From Dugong dugon (Eukaryota; Chordata; Mammalia; Sirenia; Dugongidae): a stretch of DNA of 64,000 nucleotides. The stretch spans positions 113,765,234 through 113,829,233 of the forward strand of contig CM057462.1 in assembly GCA_030035585.1 (NCBI GenBank). Direction: 5' to 3'. Each line of letters opens with the position of its first letter. Positions within the stretch are counted from its first letter, which is position 1. The translations under genes were made by a program, and so were the position numbers. The notes beneath the pieces are model-generated. The model was given only the letters and a program-made list of their open reading frames with translations. It was not told where the DNA came from and ran no database searches. Below are positions 23,256 through 35,600 of this stretch, piece after piece.

Positions 23256-23730
23256 TCTTGGGCTGGGTTCTCTAGAGAAGCAAAACCAGTAAAGTGTATA
23301 AATATATACAGAGAGAGATTTATATCAAGGAAACAGCTCATGCAATTGTAGAGGCTGGAACATCCCAAGTCCCTGGATCAGGATAGAGGCTTCTTTCAAT
23401 TCATGTAGCTGCAGGGGCTAGCGAACCCAAAATGGGCAGGTCGGAGAGCAAGGCTCCCGCTCACAGGCTGTGAAGGTCGAGGAATCCCCAAATCGGCAGG
23501 TAAGCTGATAGCTCAAGTCCCAAGAACTGGAGGTCAGACGAACAGGAGGAGGTGCAGGATCCAGAGACAGCAAAAAGCCAGAATGTCTGCTTATATTTGG
23601 ATGCAGGCCACGCCCCCATGATAACTCCCTTTCAAATAACTGGCTACTCACAGCAGATTCCATCATGGAAGTGATCACATATAAACACAGAAAATCATGG
23701 CCCAGTCAAGCTGACACAATCTTAACCATT
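23256..23730 (-). mobile_element. LTR, ERVL (MLT2-like)
   Basis: On plus it opens with 'tgggctgggttctctagaga' and 'agcaaaaccagtaaa', and closes with 'tggcccagtcaagctgacac' and 'aatcttaaccatta'. This is the reverse complement of a known placental LTR type that starts TGATGGTTAA. It lies within the TA-rich microsatellite directly after the SINE. Confidence 0.7.
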
Positions 23731-23886
23731 ATATATATATTTATATATATATACGTTTTTCTCGCCACACTTCAAGATGAGATAGTTTTCCTTTAGTAAC
23801 AAAACTTCAAGAGCCTCCAATTTTTAGCAAGATAAAATTATGCCTTAATTTTGTGAAGTTTGCTAGCATACTGAAAAAAAAAAAAA

Positions 23887-24040
23887 CCAAACCAAACAGA
23901 GTAGAACCGGCCCATAGGGTTTCCAAGGAGCTGCTGGTAGATTTGAACTGCCAACCATTAAATGGCTGACCATAAACCAGAAGCTTCAAAGAATTCAAAA
24001 GTAGATATATCTACATGACCACGGCGCCATCAAGGCTCCT
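23887..24040 (-). mobile_element. AfroSINE, diverged
   Basis: Read on minus: 'ggagccttgatggcgccgtg' head, then 'ggaaaccctatgggccggtt' and 'ctactctg' in the body. The region between the A and B boxes has been disrupted by extra sequence around 23,975-24,015. The RTE-like tail is missing beyond 'tttggtttggttt'. Confidence 0.75.
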
Positions 24041-25059
24041 GTATTTCCACACATAGTTATACAATATGAACACGTGAAGAATATTGTTCATCGTATTTTT
24101 ATGTATAACGCTTGTGGAGATTACAAGTTTCCAATTTTTAGTTTTATATATATTTTGAACTTATAATAATGCTCAGAGTACAAGATTTTGTACATTGGAC
24201 TCACATAAAATATATCTTATCCCAGTCATCATTATGGCACGTCTAGTCCTTGTCTTCATCTTTATAAATCATGACTTCATCTCTTCATCCTTCATCCTTT
24301 TAAATCACCACTCAATAAACAAGGAAAAAGGAACTAAGCAACCAGGGAGATTTGGAACAAAGATCACAATTATTTGACGAGCGAAACATCTGGAAAGGGA
24401 TCATGGCCTCATTATCTTTCAAAAATAGTTAATGAAACTCTTCTTTTAGTTCACTGAAGAATTGTAAATGGAAGTACTTCTTCAAACATTAACTAAGAAA
24501 ATGTATGCCAATGCTTTGGATAAGTCAGGTTGTCATTCTGCTCCATAAATATTTATTCTGCAGATGGTTTTTAAACCTACCAGTTTCCTTTTTATAAGGA
24601 AAAGTTAAGTTGGTATATTTATTTTAGATTATATTACAGAACTTTTCAGCAGTTGGGATTTTTAAAAACATTTATTCAATTTCTTTTCCTATTTAAAATG
24701 AGTGGCTTGAATTGAACAAACTAAAATGGAGCAGGAATTCTCACACTTATCAGGTAAAAGGTTGGTCTCAACTGTTATGTTTCTTCCTTGTCAATGTAAA
24801 ATCTTTTTTAAAATATTAGAAACTTTTGAAATCCTGCTTTTAGGAAAGGAAGTATTTAAAATCAATAAGCCATTGGGCAAAAACCTTTGAAAGAGAATTA
24901 AACCTGAAAATGAATTTATTTTCAACTAAAATGTAATTTTAACTTCTAGTTTAAAAGTCGTTCTCTATAAGGACTTAATTATAGTAAGTAACAACTGGTG
25001 TTAACGTGAACCAGCAAACACATTAAATGTAAATACACTGCACTGTGTCTGTTTGATTC
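24041..25059. other. Single-copy AT-rich intergenic DNA
   Basis: I see nothing assignable here on either strand. Confidence 0.4.
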
Positions 25060-25330
25060 AATCACCAAACACTCAATGAGCACCAGCTAAATACACTGTG
25101 ACAGGTGTAAGAATGCAAAAATGAAATGGTATTTACTCCCCTCAGGGAACTCACAGTCTAATGCAAGCGACAGACACTTCTGCAGTTCTCTATAATCCAG
25201 TATGACAAATGTTATACTAGCAGCAACAGCTAAGTATTGTGGGAACAGGAAAATAAAGCTTAACTGCCAAACGAGGTTTAAAATTGAGAAATACAATATA
25301 TTTTATGAACCAAAGATCACAAAGAAAGTC
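25060..25330 (+). repeat. Ancient interspersed repeat (same family as 13,801-14,430)
   Basis: 'ctcaatgagcaccagctaaa', 'ctcagggaactcacagtcta' and the following spacing match the opening part of the old family listed at 13,801-14,430 and 35,290-35,600. Confidence 0.5.
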
Positions 25331-26649
25331 AATATATGAATAAAGATTAGCAAGTGCCTTTGTGGGGACAAATTTAGAGTAAAATTCTTAAACCTTACCT
25401 TTCAGTAAAAATGGCAGTTAAAATATTTAGAGAGCTACAAGATTGTTAGCAATGTATCTGTTTTAATATCTCAAGAATATGGTTATGTCACCCAAATTGT
25501 GACTGTAACGAAAGACCTCATTCTGTGCACTAGTATCCTCATAAACTGTGCTAAATTTCACTGAATCAATGATAATTAAAAAGATCATTATTTCATCATG
25601 GCAGTCAACCACATGCTAAAGCTAAATTTGCACTGTGGTTTATTCAGGACTGGGGCAAATGTGGTCACAACCGATTAATATCTAAGAAAATTACAGTGTG
25701 ACAGAAGCTGAAGTGAAGTGCTTAGCTCTTCATTTGGTTAATAAAACTCATTTACTCAGCAAGATATAATTATATGAACCTGCAATATGAATGTATTGCT
25801 TTGGCATTTGCTTTCATATCTCTTTAGGCTACTAAATGTATTACCAAGCACACTTCTTTATCTGTCATACCCCTCCCCACCATTTCCTGCCACAATCTAT
25901 GGATTTTACTTATTTTTTCCTAGCCAGGTTTTCAAGCAAGGTGATTTAAACATATTAAACAACAAAAATCTGATTTTACAAGTTTTTTTTTTTCCCCTGA
26001 AAAAGTCCCCACATGTTTGCTTTTATTTGTGAGATAACACAGGATTAAATAATCTTTAGTTTTCTGCTTCAATATTCAACTTGACTTTTGGGTAATAGCT
26101 GGATACTGCTGTGTACAACTCCTGCTTCTTAAAACTCTTCCCTCTGTCTTTTCCCCAAACCTTCTGTCTTTGGTCAGTGAGATGATTTTGCCTTATCTCT
26201 TTTGATTTTTGAATAACCTAATTACCTTTTAAAGGCATTTTACAAAGTGAAAGTTTAAACACAGTCCCTGCCCTGTGAATTTAGAATATGTTAAAAAGAC
26301 ACCTTCCAAACAAAGAAAAGATGGAAAGACATTCTTCCTGAGAAAAGTATGTGACAATAGGGAAAAACCAGTTGTCTCATTTCTAATCTTTTGTCTTTGA
26401 CATCTGTCATGTGGGGAGAGGGTTATGTGGGTGTTGGGTGGTATTACAGTAGTAGTTGAAAAGTTCTCTTCATCCTTTGGATTCTCCACCCATTGTCAAT
26501 AACATCCTACCATACATTATTACTTTCAGAGATCTTTTTTCTTTAGCTCACAGTTAAAAAATTATATTCGCAAATATTTTACGTGCCTGCATTAAAGTTT
26601 GAAAAATACAATAGCAACGGTAATAATGATAATTAAAATATGTGAATTT
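25331..26649. other. Single-copy AT-rich intergenic DNA
   Basis: No gene or named repeat. Poly-T at 25,984-25,994. Confidence 0.4.
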
Positions 26650-26765
26650 ATCTAGTGTTTCACCATCTTCAAAGTACTTTTACGTATATTATTGCATTTG
26701 GTCCTCACAATAATTCTGTGCATAGGTAGGGTATTATTACTTTCTTTTACAGATGAGAAAACCAA
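26650..26765 (-). mobile_element. MIR SINE fragment
   Basis: 'tttggtcctcacaataattc', 'ataggtagggtattattact' and 'acagatgagaaaac' are the reverse complement of the MIR 3' core. Confidence 0.75.
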
Positions 26766-26779
26766 ATACTTGATTGGGT

Positions 26780-27230
26780 TCCCCAGACACTTACTCTAAG
26801 GCAAGTATTCAAGAACAAAGAGTTTATTCGGAAGTTGATCCCAGAACACATGTCAGGGAGTGAGGAATGAAACAGAGGAGAGAAGAAAGCCAATAAAGTG
26901 TGCATTTTCAATGCATTTTTCACTTGGGCAATTGGAGCTCAGTTCTGCTGGAACTCTGAAAGGTGGCGAACACAACGCAGCATTAGCCCAACCAAGGGAC
27001 AAGGAAGCTGGGATATTTATCTCCCAACTCTCCATCCATCTTTGGTTGAAGCTGACTTCCAAAGATAACACTCTGGCACTTCAAGCTTGCTTTATGTGTA
27101 AATTGAAGATATCCACTAGGGCCAAAGAAAGTTCTCAGGCAATGAGTCAAAGCTCTCCACAGTCTTCAGCATGTAGATGTGAATGCTGAGGGAACATGGG
27201 CAAAATGGAGTCTGTTAACCAAGCCTCAGC
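26780..27230 (-). mobile_element. Possible LTR-type repeat
   Basis: 'caagaacaaagagtttattc' near the left end resembles an antisense polyadenylation block (TTTATT). A similar left end occurs at 61,520-61,570 and weakly at 59,650. The 109-codon frame here (26,860-27,189 +) has no recognisable relation to any protein. Confidence 0.35.
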
Positions 27231-27469
27231 AACATGAGGTGATTGGTCCATCCAATGTCATACAGCTGGAATAGTTAAGGCAAGAAAGGGAACTTCAGTT
27301 TGAACTTCTCAGGTAGATTTCTTGATACTGTAAAATAGATACCATTCTCTGCACTCAAAGTGTAGGTTAGGTGAGGGGGTAGAGAAGAAAGGGTATACTA
27401 AAATACGGAAAAAAAATATTTGAAAGGTCTTATAGCAATTGAAAATTTAGTCACCTTGTACATATAATA

Positions 27470-27632
27470 GAAGCCCTGATGTCGCAGTGGTTAAGAGCTC
27501 GGCTGCTAACTAAAAGGTCAGCAGTTCAAATCCAGCAGCCACTCCTTGGAAACCCTGTGAGGCAATACTACTCTGCCCTACAGGGTCACTATGAGTCGGA
27601 ATTGACTCTACAGCAACAAGTTTTTTTTTTTT
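27470..27632 (+). mobile_element. AfroSINE, full length, short type
   Basis: Head 'aagccctgatgtcgcagtgg', 'gagctcggctgctaactaaa', tail 'gtcactatgagtcggaattg', then a T run. A perfect 14-bp duplication, 'ttgtacatataata', flanks it at 27,456-27,469 and 27,633-27,646. Internal divergence is low, so it is a relatively young copy. Confidence 0.95.
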
Positions 27633-27646
27633 TTGTACATATAATA

Positions 27647-28899
27647 AAAATTACTCAAAACCTGCAGTTTTTATAGAATGCAAAAAAAATATTAATACAG
27701 GGTCCTTTACACAGCAAACATACTAATACCTGCCAAAATACATTGCCAAGATTTTCAGTCAGATTGGAGGCATTTTGCCAGGGACACTGGAACAAGAGTT
27801 GGTATTTACAAGTGCCATGATACATTTAAAACCCATGTATATTGCAGAAAATTATGACACACAAGTGGTTAGGCAAACACAATGCGGAAAAGTCACAGCC
27901 ATCATGTATGTGTCACCACTTGACAACCTCTTCACAGCAGTGCCCCTCATTCATCAGTAGTGGTGGGTTTTCACAGTTGTAAAATATTTGCATACAGATG
28001 TGAAGGTATTCATGTGACGTACTAAATAAACCAGAGTGGGGCTTTATGCACTCCTGAGTTTTCAATTAATGTTGTTGACAGAATGAATGGCTATTTATAC
28101 CAAGCAGCCTTTCATGTTCGTTCATTGTACACAATACCTAAGTCTTAACGATCTCATCTAAATGCCTCCCCTCTTAGGAGGGTGCTTATGGATTCCATTG
28201 TACATATAGGGTAGCATAAGGTTCAATGATTCTATCTAATCAACAGAGTGGACCTTACATTTAAGCAAAGGCTGCTGAAACCTTTGTTTTACGATGGAGC
28301 ATTATCCTACAACTTCTACAGTAAGTCGAATGTCTGGTTCTACAAAGATCTTAGGCAGCCAATGCCTGAACTTACTTACCCAAGTGTGCCCCATCCTTAT
28401 CACACCCCTAACAGTCAGACATTGGGAAGAGGATAATAACAAAGAAAAATCATTGTCCTATGTGTAGGGAATCCCTAGTACACCATCCATTTGACTGTGT
28501 GAACAGGATCTGGCATGTAGTTGGAACCAAATAAATGCTTGTTGAATCTAATCAGATGAGAAAATAGCCACACTATCAGCCCTGGCCACTATGTGTTCTA
28601 AGATTTCTGTAACTAACATGAGACAGTTCCTGATAGGCAGAAGGGGCCCCAGTAAAATAAGCACCCTCCTTCACTCCATCCATCCCACAGTCTCCTCAAA
28701 CAGGGAAAGGAATGTGTAAATGTTACCTGGAAAACATTTTTATGGCAGATGAGTGAAATTCCACCTTTCTGCTTGGATTAAAAATGGAGAATTCCATTGT
28801 GTTTAGTCATTATTCATACTAATTAAAATCTAAACAAATTTAGCCTTATACATTATTACTGCTTAAAAAAACAATCAAAAATGCCTTCTCTTTTTAGAC
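27647..28899. other. Single-copy intergenic DNA
   Basis: No gene is evident. Two short frames (27,775-27,960 and 28,248-28,436, both +) have no family resemblance. A donor-like 'acagtaagt' occurs at 28,318-28,326, but no matching acceptor and coding context were found. Confidence 0.4.
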
Positions 28900-29045
28900 A
28901 CACGTTGGCCCTATGAAATGTCTAGAAATTACTGTCCCCATTTATCAGATGAAAAAACGGAGGCTCATTAAGCTTATGTTTCCAAAGTTATATACCTAAA
29001 ATAAAGAAAAGCCAGAATTTCTTTCAAGTGGCATCAGAGACTGGG
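28900..29045 (-). mobile_element. MIR SINE fragment
   Basis: 'ccccatttatcagatgaaaa' and 'ggaggctcattaagctta' are the reverse complement of the MIR core. Confidence 0.7.
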
Positions 29046-29829
29046 GATACTGATACAAGCTTATAAAATATCATCTAAAATAACATTTTAAAAGTTTGAG
29101 CTGTGTTTTCCAAGTTTTGAGGCTCCATATGAAAAGTGCAGTCATGTTTGTTTACTTCTGCAAAACAAATTAAATGGGTAGCCCATGCATTATTGATGTT
29201 TATTATTTCAATTCCTAAGAAGTATGTGTATCAAATTACCTTGACAAGAGAATCTGTACTAAAACAACTTGTATTTACATGCCTTTTCAGTTTGCACTTG
29301 AGTATTTATTTTACTGCTGACTTTAGGACACTGATACAACATGACACTATTTTAAAAATCAGACATGCAAGAGAGGATTCCAGTGCACAGATTGTACACT
29401 AGAGAACTGCAACCCAAAATGGGGATGTACTGAGGCTAGACGCTCCTCATTGAGAGGATGTGCAAACCAGCAAAGGCTGTCAGGCCAAAGGTCACCAAAG
29501 GCCTTGGATTGAAAACTAATCCCAGAGGATCTTTTTAGAGTTTTTACATTTGCCCATTTTTCCAGAAGAATCTCCATGGTTCTACCCCATCTCTAACTTC
29601 TAATTCTTTTCAAATGCAGCTCACTTCCTCCTGAAATCTTTCTCCTGCTCCATGGCCAGCACAGACAAGAAGGGGGCAGAGGGGCCCAGATTAGACCCCA
29701 GGCCTCTTGGAGCTAATTAGGGCAAAGGCAGAGAGATGCCCTGGGAAAATTTTCACAGGCCTTTTAGGAACTCCAAGACAACACCAGCAGGGATATTGCT
29801 GAGCTCAATTTGCAGTTATGTACTTTAAT
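29046..29829. other. Intergenic DNA with a G+C-richer non-repeat block
   Basis: 29,590-29,830 is free of repeat signatures and has a more balanced composition than its surroundings ('ggggcagaggggcccagatt', 'ggagctaattagggcaaagg'). It is treated as a candidate regulatory stretch. Confidence 0.4.
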
Positions 29830-29960
29830 ATTAGAATTTTAGAGCTAGAAGAGAATGTAGAGATTATTTAATACACCATGCTCATTCGATAGATTACAAA
29901 ATGAAGACTTTGAGAGCTGAAGTGACTTGCCCACATCAGTGGCAGAGCTCCAGGTAAAAC
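29830..29960 (-). mobile_element. Ancient SINE-like fragment (MIR-related?)
   Basis: 'gaagtgacttgcccacatca' followed by 'gtggcagagctccag' resembles antisense MIR or a related old element. Weakly supported. Confidence 0.5.
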
Positions 29961-30442
29961 ACAGCACTCACATTGGAATAAAGTGTTTCTGTTTGCTTAA
30001 AACCATAGAATGCAATATACTAGTACTGAGGCTGGTGGAAAAGATTTTAAGACACAATCTTGATTTACTTAGCAGCCTTGAGACAATACAAGGAGTCCGA
30101 GTCTGGCTTCCCTGCCTAAATAATAAAGTTAATATTTATTTCTGAAAAGGCTTAGATCCGTCATCTAAAGCCTTAAATCATATTCATTCAATGCCTTGCT
30201 TAAGCATTATAATGATGAAAAGGAACAGCCAGCCTGAAACAGAGAGGCCGCTGATAGATGCTAGAATAATGAATACGCTTCCATCCCGGGCAATAGGGGA
30301 TCACTGGTGAGAGAAGGGCATGGCCAGCAACTGCTTTTTTCTTGAAGCAATGCAGGGTTGAACGGGATGATTTATAAACCTCAACACACTGAAGACCAAA
30401 AAAATAAATCATTAAGCATCAGGGCTCATGATTCAACTCGCT

Positions 30443-30461
30443 TTATTTATTTATTTATTTT
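30443..30461 (+). repeat. (TTTA)n run
   Basis: About four to five TTTA units. Confidence 0.85.
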
Positions 30462-30899
30462 CCCCTAACATGGGTAATAAATTGTGTGGGCTTTAATAAT
30501 TTATGGGAGATGTTGTTATAATGTGAGAGAATATTAACTTTGGTAAGTCTTTTAATTTGCTCACGATGTCGATAGCGTGCTGAAGTGTTTCTTCTACAGG
30601 AAAGCAATACCGCGAGTGCACGATGGTGTTCTGACACTTCAGTCAGAGGCAGCTGGAGACTAGATGAGACAGTTCACTTTAGCACTGAGTTTATCAATTT
30701 GGTGCATGTCCCTCAGGAATTTACATGGCACAGAGAGAATTAAACAGAACCGTCTGAAACCACTTAGAATCGTATTAGCACATTCACATACAACCCTTTT
30801 TCCCCATGTTCTGGTGGAAGGATAACCTGATTATGATCACCGTATTTCTGCCCAGGACTACACTTCAGGTTTACAAGAAAAGAAATGGAGAAAAGAGAA
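30462..30899. other. Intergenic DNA with a short CpG cluster
   Basis: Six CpG dinucleotides lie between 30,564 and 30,622, where the background usually shows none or one. No repeat signature is seen. See the findings. Confidence 0.45.
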
Positions 30900-31050
30900 A
30901 GTTAAAAAAATAAAAAATTAAAAGATGGTGATGGTCGCATGACACTGTGAACGTGCTTAGTGCCACTAACTTGTATACTTTAAAATTGTTAAAATGTTAA
31001 ATTTTACGTGACATGTATTTTATGACCGAAGCAAAACTAAACGAGATTAA
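30900..31050 (+). mobile_element. Old LINE-1 (L1M) 3' end
   Basis: 'ggtgatggtcgcatgacact', 'gtgaacgtgcttagtgccac' and 'ttaaaatgttaaattttacg' match the typical end of mammalian L1M elements. Confidence 0.75.
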
Positions 31051-32469
31051 ACTAAAGGAATGCAACACTAGGGAAGCTGTCGCAACGTTCTAGATTCATC
31101 TGGGAATGTTGCCAATTTCTTCCCAGTTAATAATGTCCTTCCCGGATTCCCTCCAATGTTTTCTCATCATCCTACAAATTACACTGCAACAGTAGCCCTC
31201 TCTCTTCCAGAAATAATTCCTTATCATCCCGCCTATGTTTTAACTCAGGAAGAAAAGACCTATGTAACAGTTCAGTGAACATCAGAGCCAGAAAAACAGA
31301 TTTATGGGAAGAAAGAGGAAGAATAAGAGAAAAAGGAAGAAGAAACTCCTACTTCTTTGAATTTTCATTAAAACATTCTCTTTTGGCCTGAAATATTTAG
31401 TTCCTGTCTCCAAATCTAATCTGAATTAGGCCTCTCTGTCATAGCCCAAACCCAAGAAATTCTCGGCAATCTCAGTTGGCCATTTGTTCTTTAGCCTCAG
31501 CATTTTATCCTGCTTCCCTCACAGGTTCTAGTGCAAGGAATGGCTCTTTCTTTCCAAAGGTGACGTGTTTGTGTGTGTGAAGATATGTGCATCACAACAC
31601 AATTACTTGTTTATGAGAAGACATAGGTGCATGGCTATGTATTAAATCACTTTTATCACCTGATAATCACACCAGGTTCATATGCCAATGCCAAACAAAG
31701 CACAGCTGACCCACGCGGTACCATAAAGTTTTGACATACTAAGAAAGATTTTGAAACTGAAAGCTTTTTACATTTTTTTTCCTTGTATTTCACAGGGCCA
31801 TCATTAGTCAATGCCTAACATTCTGAGTAATGTTCGCATGAGGAATACGGCATGGTAACTCGTGCTATCAGGGAGACCGGGAAGGGAGCTCAAGAAGAAA
31901 AAGACATTTGGGAAAATGTGTTACGATTTATCAACATATGACTGCTGGTACATCATTTTTTACCTCCAGCAAAAGAGATGTGGAAAACACAAACGCTACT
32001 GCATCAAAGCTAGTCCTACTTCTCCTCTTTCCTTAAATTTATTCTGGCTTGTTTGTTAAAGCCTAAGTAGAGCTAGTACCTTGGTTGGGGTAATGGTGCT
32101 TGAACTTTGTTTAGTAAAAGAATGTCTTTTCTCTGGTCAGATCTTACATAGAGCCCAATATCTTAAAGACAATACCGATGAGTTTCTGTGGTTGAAATGG
32201 CAAGAGGAAGGCTAGAGCTGCATACTCTCAACTCCCAATCTTTGCGCTATATGGAATGTTGGAATTGAGAGAGGCACAACCTGAAATTTCTGAGTTAGAC
32301 CATAGCACAAAGAGATAGTGCAAATCATATTCATAATAGAATCAAACGCATAGTTGAGACCAAAGAATTTTTTCAGAACAACGGATGACACTGCCAGCTC
32401 TAAGGCAGCCACCTCACATTGTTGAGTTTTCATAACTGAGTACTGAGTACTGAGAACTGAGACACTTTT
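31051..32469. other. Single-copy intergenic DNA
   Basis: No gene seen. An (actgagt)n-like short tandem sits at 32,434-32,460. The minus-strand frame 32,212-32,556 (114 codons) has no recognised family and partly overlaps a transposon-like end. Confidence 0.4.
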
Positions 32470-32560
32470 AAGACCATGACTGAGGGATTTCCTGAGATGC
32501 AACACTTTCAGTGCTAAAATCGGGACAGGCCTGGGCCAATTGCAGCAGTTGGTCACCCTA
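32470..32560. mobile_element. Possible DNA-transposon end
   Basis: 'ctaaaatcgggacaggcctg' followed by 'cagttggtcaccctac' resembles the terminal part of a widespread placental MER element. Only one end is visible. Confidence 0.4.
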
Positions 32561-32849
32561 CCGAGAGGACCCTCTTTGAGAGTCTAGGTAACAAGTCATC
32601 TCATTCAGTACTGAGAGAGAAGCAGCAACATCTTCACGTACAGAACACTGCACATTAGGATTCAGCTGAGCCATGAATGGTTGGCATTGGAGAACTCTAG
32701 GTTCTTTGACAGGGGAAGAGGGCTGGGAAGGACTATGAAAAAAGTACACCGATTAACTACAACAGAGGGGCAGGTATCCAAATGTGCACTCATACACAGC
32801 CACACACGTTGAGGAAATTCTTAGAGAAGAACCAGTTTGTACTTCTTAG

Positions 32850-32995
32850 AATAGCTGACAAAGTTCTTGTACATAATCCCATTTTGGCCTCACAGGAGCC
32901 CTCCAAGATGGGGAATTTTATAGGTGATGAAACTGAGGCTGAGGTTTTCTCACTCTAAATTTAGAGCCAGTGTCCTAACCACATAATCTGGGGAA
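32850..32995 (-). mobile_element. MIR SINE fragment
   Basis: 'taggtgatgaaactgaggct' and 'agagccagtgtcctaaccac' are antisense MIR features. Confidence 0.7.
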
Positions 32996-35289
32996 ATGGT
33001 TTAGGGTCAGAGATAAGGATAGGCAGGCACAGGGGCGGCAATTCCTCCTCATGCTGAAATGTCTGCCATCCAAGGTCAACACAAAGAGCCATTCCTCCAG
33101 GCTGCAAATCCCTCTGTATCAGCCCTGACTGTAGAGATTGGGCCCTGCTTAATTACAAGGCTGAATTCTAAATGTGCTTGGTGTTTGTCACGTCAGGAAG
33201 AGAGAAAACTACCCTGACTGTGATTTATGTGTGCCCAATGACACTGTATTATTCAAGTGAGAAGAGCAGATGGCCCCAAAACAAGACAGTTATGGCCCAC
33301 AATTATAATAATTACAGTACCCAGTGGATTCAAGGTTACCAAGAGAGCAAGGAATCTAACAGCCACCCAAAAGACACTTTAAGGAAAAGTACTTTATAAG
33401 CTAAGCCCCCAAGTAATAAAACATCAAGAAGAAGAAGTTTATTTTCTCATGTTAGAAGACAGTGCAATACTACAGAGAGTATGCGAGGAGTAGATCATGG
33501 CCCAAGGCAGGACATGCAGTTTCTCTGGGAATGCAATCAGCTACTTCCAAGAGCATCAGCTTTATATGTAAGGACATGGCTCTGATTCGGGTCATTTTGG
33601 GGAGACCTAACTTCTCAAAGGCTGATTTACATCAGTCATTTTTTTCTCTTATTTCCATTGCCGACGGTCTGATTCTATTGTCTGTGACGATTAGATTTCG
33701 CAGTCTTGAAAACAGCCATGCAAATTACCAAAATGTTTTCCATTTGAGAGCTTATACATATATGAATACAATTAACTCTAAGCTGTTAAATACAGTTAAA
33801 TAAAATAGGCTAAATCTGATGACTGAAATTCGAAAACTTCTGCAAGAGGCTCCCCCTATCCCAATTAATGGCCAACTGTAAATGACTTTCGCAAATGGAA
33901 ACACCATTTGTCACTTTTTTTTAACAAGTACTGCACTATACTGTCTCAACTCCCCCCACTCAATTTAAGCTTCAAGATTTATAGCTTGTCGTGAGTGCCT
34001 CTATCTTTCTGTTCCTTCTTTGTACCTCTCCAAATGCTCACGCAGCTTTTTTTAGAATAAAGTGAAGATAGTTTGTACTAAACTCAAACTAAGCATAATG
34101 AAGCTTGACTTTCAAAAATTTGTAATCTCCCCTATTCCCTTGATTCTAGTCTCTTCCAGAGCAGTTTTGTGCTCTCTTTGTCTTGTCCCCGCATCTCTCA
34201 CATTCTCTATGAGCCTACTCCTTCTTTCAAAACACCTAAGCTGTGTCCCCTGTATATTTTTTATTTTGAAACCAATCTGTACAAACTTGATTGGCCAGTA
34301 AAGATTTATTTGCCACATATCAACCAATTACACCAAAAATTCCAAATTCTTTCATTTCACTTGCTCTTTGTGCAACATGCAATCATATTTTGGTCATTGT
34401 CAAATTGTTTCAGTATATACTTTGTTTGTCTAAAAGTTTTATCAGAGATTATGAACACCTGATACAACTTACATATCTAGGTTAATGAACACAGCAGACT
34501 ACCAAGAAATAACGCCCACATAAACAGACATCCACACAAACTTAGGTTTCTTTTGTATCTTCAATCAAACGTGTTTGTTTTTGTTTTGTTAATTTATTTA
34601 CACCAAGAACCCAGGAATTTGGCTCTGAATTCTATTTCTTCTGCTTGTATCTTTCTTTTCTTTTCATTTCTTTGTTTCTTTCTTTCCTTTCATTCACCCT
34701 TCCTTTCTCTCTCTTTTCATCCACGTCCCTCATACACATCCACCCAAATCTATGCCCATAGCCATGCAAACACAAATGCAAATAAATAATTTTTCAAGAA
34801 AAAAGCAGCTTTTCAAAGTGTGTGTGTGTGTAGGCAGTCTTTCATTTATTTGCTTAGACATCTGTGGCTTTCACATAAGTACTTGGCCTCTACGATTATG
34901 TAACTAGAAAACCACGAAGCAAACTCTGAATCAGTCATCTTAAACAATGCGAAATGCCTCTCGATCATCTAACTTTGAATTTATAACCAAAAACAATACT
35001 TTGAGGAAGTACATCATTTCTATGAACTTGTTAAAATACAAGGTTACTTCGCAAACATTATCTCTTAGCTCTCTATTTTCCAATTTTCAAAATTCCTAAG
35101 TTAAGCTTCCTTTTTTAAATTTTGGTTACGTTACTCTGAAGCCAATCCCAGGAATACATTTCTTTGAGTGATTATGAATATTAGTATATGTATAAACTGG
35201 AAATTAATAATTATGTTTATGTAATTTTCTCCAAATGCAACTTTGGATATCAAAAAGTAAGTTATACTCAAGCTAAACCAAAATAATAT
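32996..35289. other. Single-copy AT-rich intergenic DNA
   Basis: No gene or named repeat. The plus strand at 34,630-34,745 is a long pyrimidine-rich tract (listed separately). Confidence 0.4.
34630..34745 (+). repeat. Polypyrimidine tract (CTTT/TTTC-rich)
   Basis: Over about 100 bases the plus strand is nearly all C and T, with imperfect TTTC and CTTT units. The core is 34,651-34,722. It accounts for the hydrophobic 78-codon open frame across it. Confidence 0.8.
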
Positions 35290-35600
35290 TAACCAACAAA
35301 TATTTATTAAGCATCTATTATTTGCTTAATAAATGAGATGCCCCTGGTCCATGTCCCCATAGATCTTACAATCAAGTGTAAATGGGCGATTAAACAAGAA
35401 GCCAAATACGATAAGAGAAGTTACCATGGGGACACCTGACCAGATTTTTATAACTTAGACTAGGCAGGTAGTTCTGAAAAGGTTTGCCAAAGGAAATACC
35501 ATTTAAACTGAGGTTGGAAGAATGAATGGTGATTAGTGAGACAAAGGAGAGACCCAAGAGTTCCAAGCAGAAAGAACAGCACATATGAAGCTTGGGGTCT
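35290..35600 (+). repeat. Ancient interspersed repeat (same family as 13,801-14,430)
   Basis: Landmarks are 'aacaaatatttattaagcat', 'tagatcttacaatcaagtgt', 'ttccaagcagaaagaacagc' and 'acatatgaagcttgggg'. They follow the same order as at 13,801-14,430. Confidence 0.6.

Noticed and set aside
28248..28330. Possible exon ending at 'aca|gtaagt'
   Set aside because: The donor matches consensus, but there is no credible upstream acceptor with a long coding frame and no recognisable protein.
32434..32460. Short 'actgagt' tandem as a protein-binding array
   Set aside because: Only about three units with drift. Too short to separate from chance slippage.
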